This document shows, one piece after another, positions 52,272 through 54,829 of a stretch of 54,829 nt of DNA. Within the stretch, counting starts at the first letter, position 1. Every line of letters starts with the position of its first letter. The stretch covers positions 1 to 54,829 of the forward strand of contig CABXUO010000005.1 in NCBI GenBank assembly GCA_902515455.1, given 5' to 3'. The notes under the pieces are model-generated. The model had not been told where the DNA came from, ran no database searches, and saw only the letters and a list, made by a program, of their open reading frames with translations. Both the position numbers and the translations under genes were made by a program. The stretch comes from an uncultured SAR86 cluster bacterium (GTDB lineage Bacteria > Pseudomonadota > Gammaproteobacteria > Magnimaribacterales > D2472).

Positions 52272-53778
52272 ATGACTGACATATCTGTTAGCTGCAATGC
52301 CGGGAAGTTTACTGGAATCTATAAAAATAATATAAATTTATTCTATGGAGTTCCTTATGCAAAAAATCTTACTAAAGATACACAATGGATGCCTCCAAAA
52401 AAAGCTTAATAAAGAAATCTCACACCTAGCATTTGATAGAGGCTTTAGCGCGCCTCAAACAATTTATAATGAATCTTTTTTAACAGATCCATCAATGCCA
52501 GATGAATCAATAGATTGTCTGACGTTAAATATAGCTTCAAAAGATGTTAGTGCGAATATGCCTGTAATGATTTGGATACATGGTGGAGCATACATTACAG
52601 GTTCATCTAATTCAGTTGTTTATGATCTTGATTATCTACCCTTACATGGAGTCGTATTAGTAACAATCAATTATCGTTTGGGTCCATTTGGTTTTTTAAA
52701 GTTAGATGAAGTTACAAACGGTCAAATCAAATCTACAGGTAATGAAGGTTTAATGGATCAGAAGCTAGCAATAGAATGGGTAAAAGAAAATATCAGTGAG
52801 TTTGGCGGTGATCCAGAAAACATTACTCTTTTTGGGGAGTCAGCAGGAGCATGGAGTGTTGCTTTGCAGTCTTCGATAAGTCCTGAGGGCAATTTATTTT
52901 CCAAGGCCATATGCCAAAGTGGCGGGATGAATGCTTTTTTTGATACTAACAGAGGAAACAAATGGGGCGAGTTATTCATCAAAACAGCATATGATAGAGG
53001 ATTCAAAATTAATGATTTGCAAACTCTAGATCATCAGCAGATTACAAAAATAGCATCTCAAATGAAGCATACAATGATAGCAAAAGGAGTTTGGCTCTCT
53101 CCAGAGGTTGGCTTTGCTCCCATCGCAGATGGGAATTTTCTTTCCTTAGATCCCATAAAAAATTTTAAAAATTCATCAATCAGGCTAATCATTGGAACCA
53201 CATCAGATGAATATAGGCTCTGGTCAGAGTTTGAAAATTACTATCTTAATTTAGATAAAAAAAATTTTTATAAAAGATTAGCAAAGATCTTTAAAAAAGA
53301 CTCTGTTAAGGAAATTGCAAATATTTATTTAGGGGATTTAGATGATTATCAACAGGAAAATAAATATAAGCATGCACTTTCTAATTTAATGACTGATTGG
53401 ACATTTGGCATGCATGCATTAGATCTTCTCGAGCAACATCAAGATAAGTCTTACGGATATTTTTTTAATGAACCTAGTCCATTGCTTGATGGAAAGTTAG
53501 GCGCTTATCATGCAAGCGAATTACCCTATGTTTTTGGCTCGGCAAATAAAAAAATTTTTAGAGATTTTTGTTCTAAAAATCGTGAAGATATATCAAATTT
53601 TTTTCAATTTTCGTGGAGTCAATTTGCGAAAACCGGCTCCCCATCTACTTTTTTAATGGACTGGGAAGTTTATGAAGATAATTCATCCATTACATATATA
53701 AATTCAGTTCCAAAAATTAAAACATTTAAAAATAAACATAGGATAAAATTACTAAATGAATCCAAAATTAGCTTTTAA
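52272..53778 (+). pseudogene. Type B carboxylesterase, reading frame interrupted in an A7 run
   Basis: The ATG at 52272 opens a frame with a normal carboxylesterase N-terminus (GKFTGIYKNNINLFYGVPYAKN, then QWMPPKKA) and stops right after the A7 run at 52397-52403. The rest of the enzyme continues in another frame: ISHLAFDRGFSAPQ, IDCLTLNI, VMIWIHGGAYITG (oxyanion hole), NYRLGPFGF, FGGDPENITLFGESAGAWS (Ser nucleophile) and LGAYHASELPYVFG (catalytic His). Removing one A gives a continuous protein of about 501 residues, the usual family size. It lacks a signal peptide, so is cytoplasmic. Either a real frameshift mutation or a sequencing/assembly error; downstream codons look under selection. Confidence 0.8.
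52397..52403 (+). other. A7 homopolymer at the frame break of the carboxylesterase
   Basis: Seven A residues where the upstream frame (CCA AAA AAA GCT TAA) would continue into the downstream frame if one A were missing. The shift needed is +1 (or -2), not the common -1 slip, which makes an indel more likely than programmed ribosomal frameshifting. Confidence 0.75.
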
Positions 53779-54829
53779 AAATTTATTTATTTTATTTGGA
53801 CTTATTACATTAGTATCTTGTCTGAGCTCTATACAAGAAAATAATTTTCTAGCTATATCAACCTCATCTGGAACTACTCAAGGCTTATTGAAACAAGATG
53901 TCATTTCGTGGGAAGACATACCTTATGCGATAGCTCCTGAAGGGGATTTGCGTTGGAAAGCGCCTAGATCTTTTTTTGCTCCTGATTTAGTAATTCAACC
54001 TCAAGAGGGGAATGGTTGTTTGCAAGAGGCTAGTATTTACGCAGGCATTCAAGGTGAGGGTATTGTTGGCCAAGAAGATTGTTTGTATTTAGATATAAAA
54101 GCTCCTGTAAACAACCTTAATAGAAGATTGCCTGTTATGTTTTGGATTCATGGAGGGGGTAATACTTCAGGTATTAAAGATTATTATGATTTCTCTGAGT
54201 TGATCAGAAGACATCAAGTTCTTGTTGTAACTATAAATTATCGTTTAGGCCCTATGGGTTGGTTTACGCACCCTGCAATTCAAGGACTTCAAAATGGACT
54301 TGATAAAACCTCGAATTTTGGCACATTGGATATAATTGAAGCTTTAAAATGGGTCCAAAAGAATATTCAAAATTTTGGCGGCGATCCAAATAACATAACT
54401 ATTTTTGGAGAGTCTGCAGGAGGTCATAACGTCCTTTCATTGCTTGCTTCACCCTTAAGCGAGGGTTTATTTCATAAAGCTATCTCTCAGTCGGGTTATA
54501 CGACAACCTTTACTAAAGAGGAAGCATACGGGTCAAATCGACAAGACATATATAAAAATAAGTTAGCCGCTGATAAAGTTTTATCTGCTCATGATCTGTC
54601 AGGATATGGATCTATAAAAAATCTATTTACAAGCAATCAGAAAAAATATGGTGCAGACTATCAACGATATTTAAGATCAATTGATGGAAGGGACCTCTTA
54701 GAAACATATAAAAAAATATCTGAAAATACTTATGATCGTCTACCTTTGCTGACTAGAGATGGTATTGTGATTCATGTAAAAGGAATGAGCGCTGGATTGG
54801 CTGCTGCCAAAAACAAGAGCAATATTCCA
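53756..54829 (+). CDS. Type B carboxylesterase, predicted lipoprotein (3' truncated by window edge)
   Basis: The first 358 residues of a second carboxylesterase. The N-terminus has a signal peptide with lipobox LVSC (FILFGLITLVSC), so it should be anchored to the envelope. ISWEDIPYAIAPEGDLRWKAPR is the family opening, EDCLYLDI, VMFWIHGGGNTSG is the oxyanion hole, NYRLGPMGWF, and FGGDPNNITIFGESAGGHN carries the nucleophile Ser. It starts inside the end of the preceding esterase (23-base overlap), so the two are co-translated. The frame is open to the last base, with the catalytic His beyond the window. Likely hydrolyses carboxyl esters in the periplasm. Confidence 0.9.
   Translation, partial: MNPKLAFKNLFILFGLITLVSCLSSIQENNFLAISTSSGTTQGLLKQDVISWEDIPYAIAPEGDLRWKAPRSFFAPDLVIQPQEGNGCLQEASIYAGIQGEGIVGQEDCLYLDIKAPVNNLNRRLPVMFWIHGGGNTSGIKDYYDFSELIRRHQVLVVTINYRLGPMGWFTHPAIQGLQNGLDKTSNFGTLDIIEALKWVQKNIQNFGGDPNNITIFGESAGGHNVLSLLASPLSEGLFHKAISQSGYTTTFTKEEAYGSNRQDIYKNKLAADKVLSAHDLSGYGSIKNLFTSNQKKYGADYQRYLRSIDGRDLLETYKKISENTYDRLPLLTRDGIVIHVKGMSAGLAAAKNKSNIP

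Noticed and set aside
52397..52403. Programmed ribosomal frameshift at the A7 run
   Set aside because: The shift required is +1 (or -2) rather than the usual -1, and no stimulatory hairpin or upstream SD-like element was noticed. An indel is simpler.
52345..52440. ATG at 52345 as true start of the first carboxylesterase
   Set aside because: Its first 25 residues have no family resemblance, while the same DNA read from 52272 in another frame gives the normal family N-terminus up to the A7 run.

Overview
The window is AT-rich, densely packed DNA from what looks like a streamlined marine gammaproteobacterium. A SAR86-type cell is my best guess, from low GC, short intergenic gaps, ATGA/TGATG stop-start overlaps, the ihfB-pyrF and uvrC-pgsA-tRNA-Cys orders, and an accessory set of luciferase-like, HsaA-like and carboxylesterase genes. 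The taxonomic call is inference. No phage, transposase, integrase, CRISPR array or rRNA was seen.

Region 1 (1-4640) is a housekeeping block on the + strand: the end of ihfB, then pyrF, pgi, uvrC and pgsA, each overlapping the next by a few bases, then a tRNA-Cys(GCA) that starts at the base after the pgsA stop.

Region 2 (4694-47953) is about 43 kb of surface polysaccharide genes, all on the + strand and nearly gap-free. It contains: (a) a nonulosonic-acid block (PseB-, PseF-, RmlD- and PseI/NeuB-like) followed by a sugar amidotransferase module (PP-loop amidotransferase, HisH-like, HisF-like, and a second amidotransferase-like protein with a degenerate PP-loop), pointing to an acetamidino-modified sugar; (b) a PglK-type ABC flippase, a GT-B-like protein, UDP-glucose dehydrogenase and a methyltransferase; (c) an unusual cassette (18242-26899) with HAD phosphatase, GtrA, a polytopic membrane protein fused to a phosphoribulokinase-like kinase, class II aldolase, GDPD-like phosphodiesterase, two nucleotidyltransferases, a GT2 and a GT-C enzyme; (d) TviB-like dehydrogenase and UDP-glucuronate epimerase, a second PglK-type flippase, GT4 enzymes, AsnB-like amidotransferase, Wzz-like and Wzy-like proteins; (e) a sugar C-methyltransferase with rfbC-rfbB-rfbD-rfbA; (f) an export set of Wza-, YjbH- and YjbF-like envelope proteins. 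The block ends at a strong bidirectional terminator.

Region 3 (48001-49179) holds a convergent gene for a secreted Ala/Pro/Thr-rich protein with the layout of YjbE/GfcA, then tRNA-Pro(GGG). The polysaccharide region is therefore bracketed by two tRNA genes.

Region 4 (49187-54829) is a small-molecule catabolism or oxidation block on alternating strands: luciferase-like monooxygenase (-), an SDR lacking the usual catalytic Tyr (+), an HsaA-like acyl-CoA-dehydrogenase-fold monooxygenase (-), a carboxylesterase broken by a one-base shift in an A7 run (+), and a lipoprotein carboxylesterase cut by the window edge (+).

The best candidate for an undescribed system is the 18.2-26.9 kb cassette. Its kinase, aldolase, phosphatase, phosphodiesterase and two nucleotidyltransferases suggest a dedicated route to an activated small sugar or polyol phosphate for glycan decoration. 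This is inferred from gene content only.
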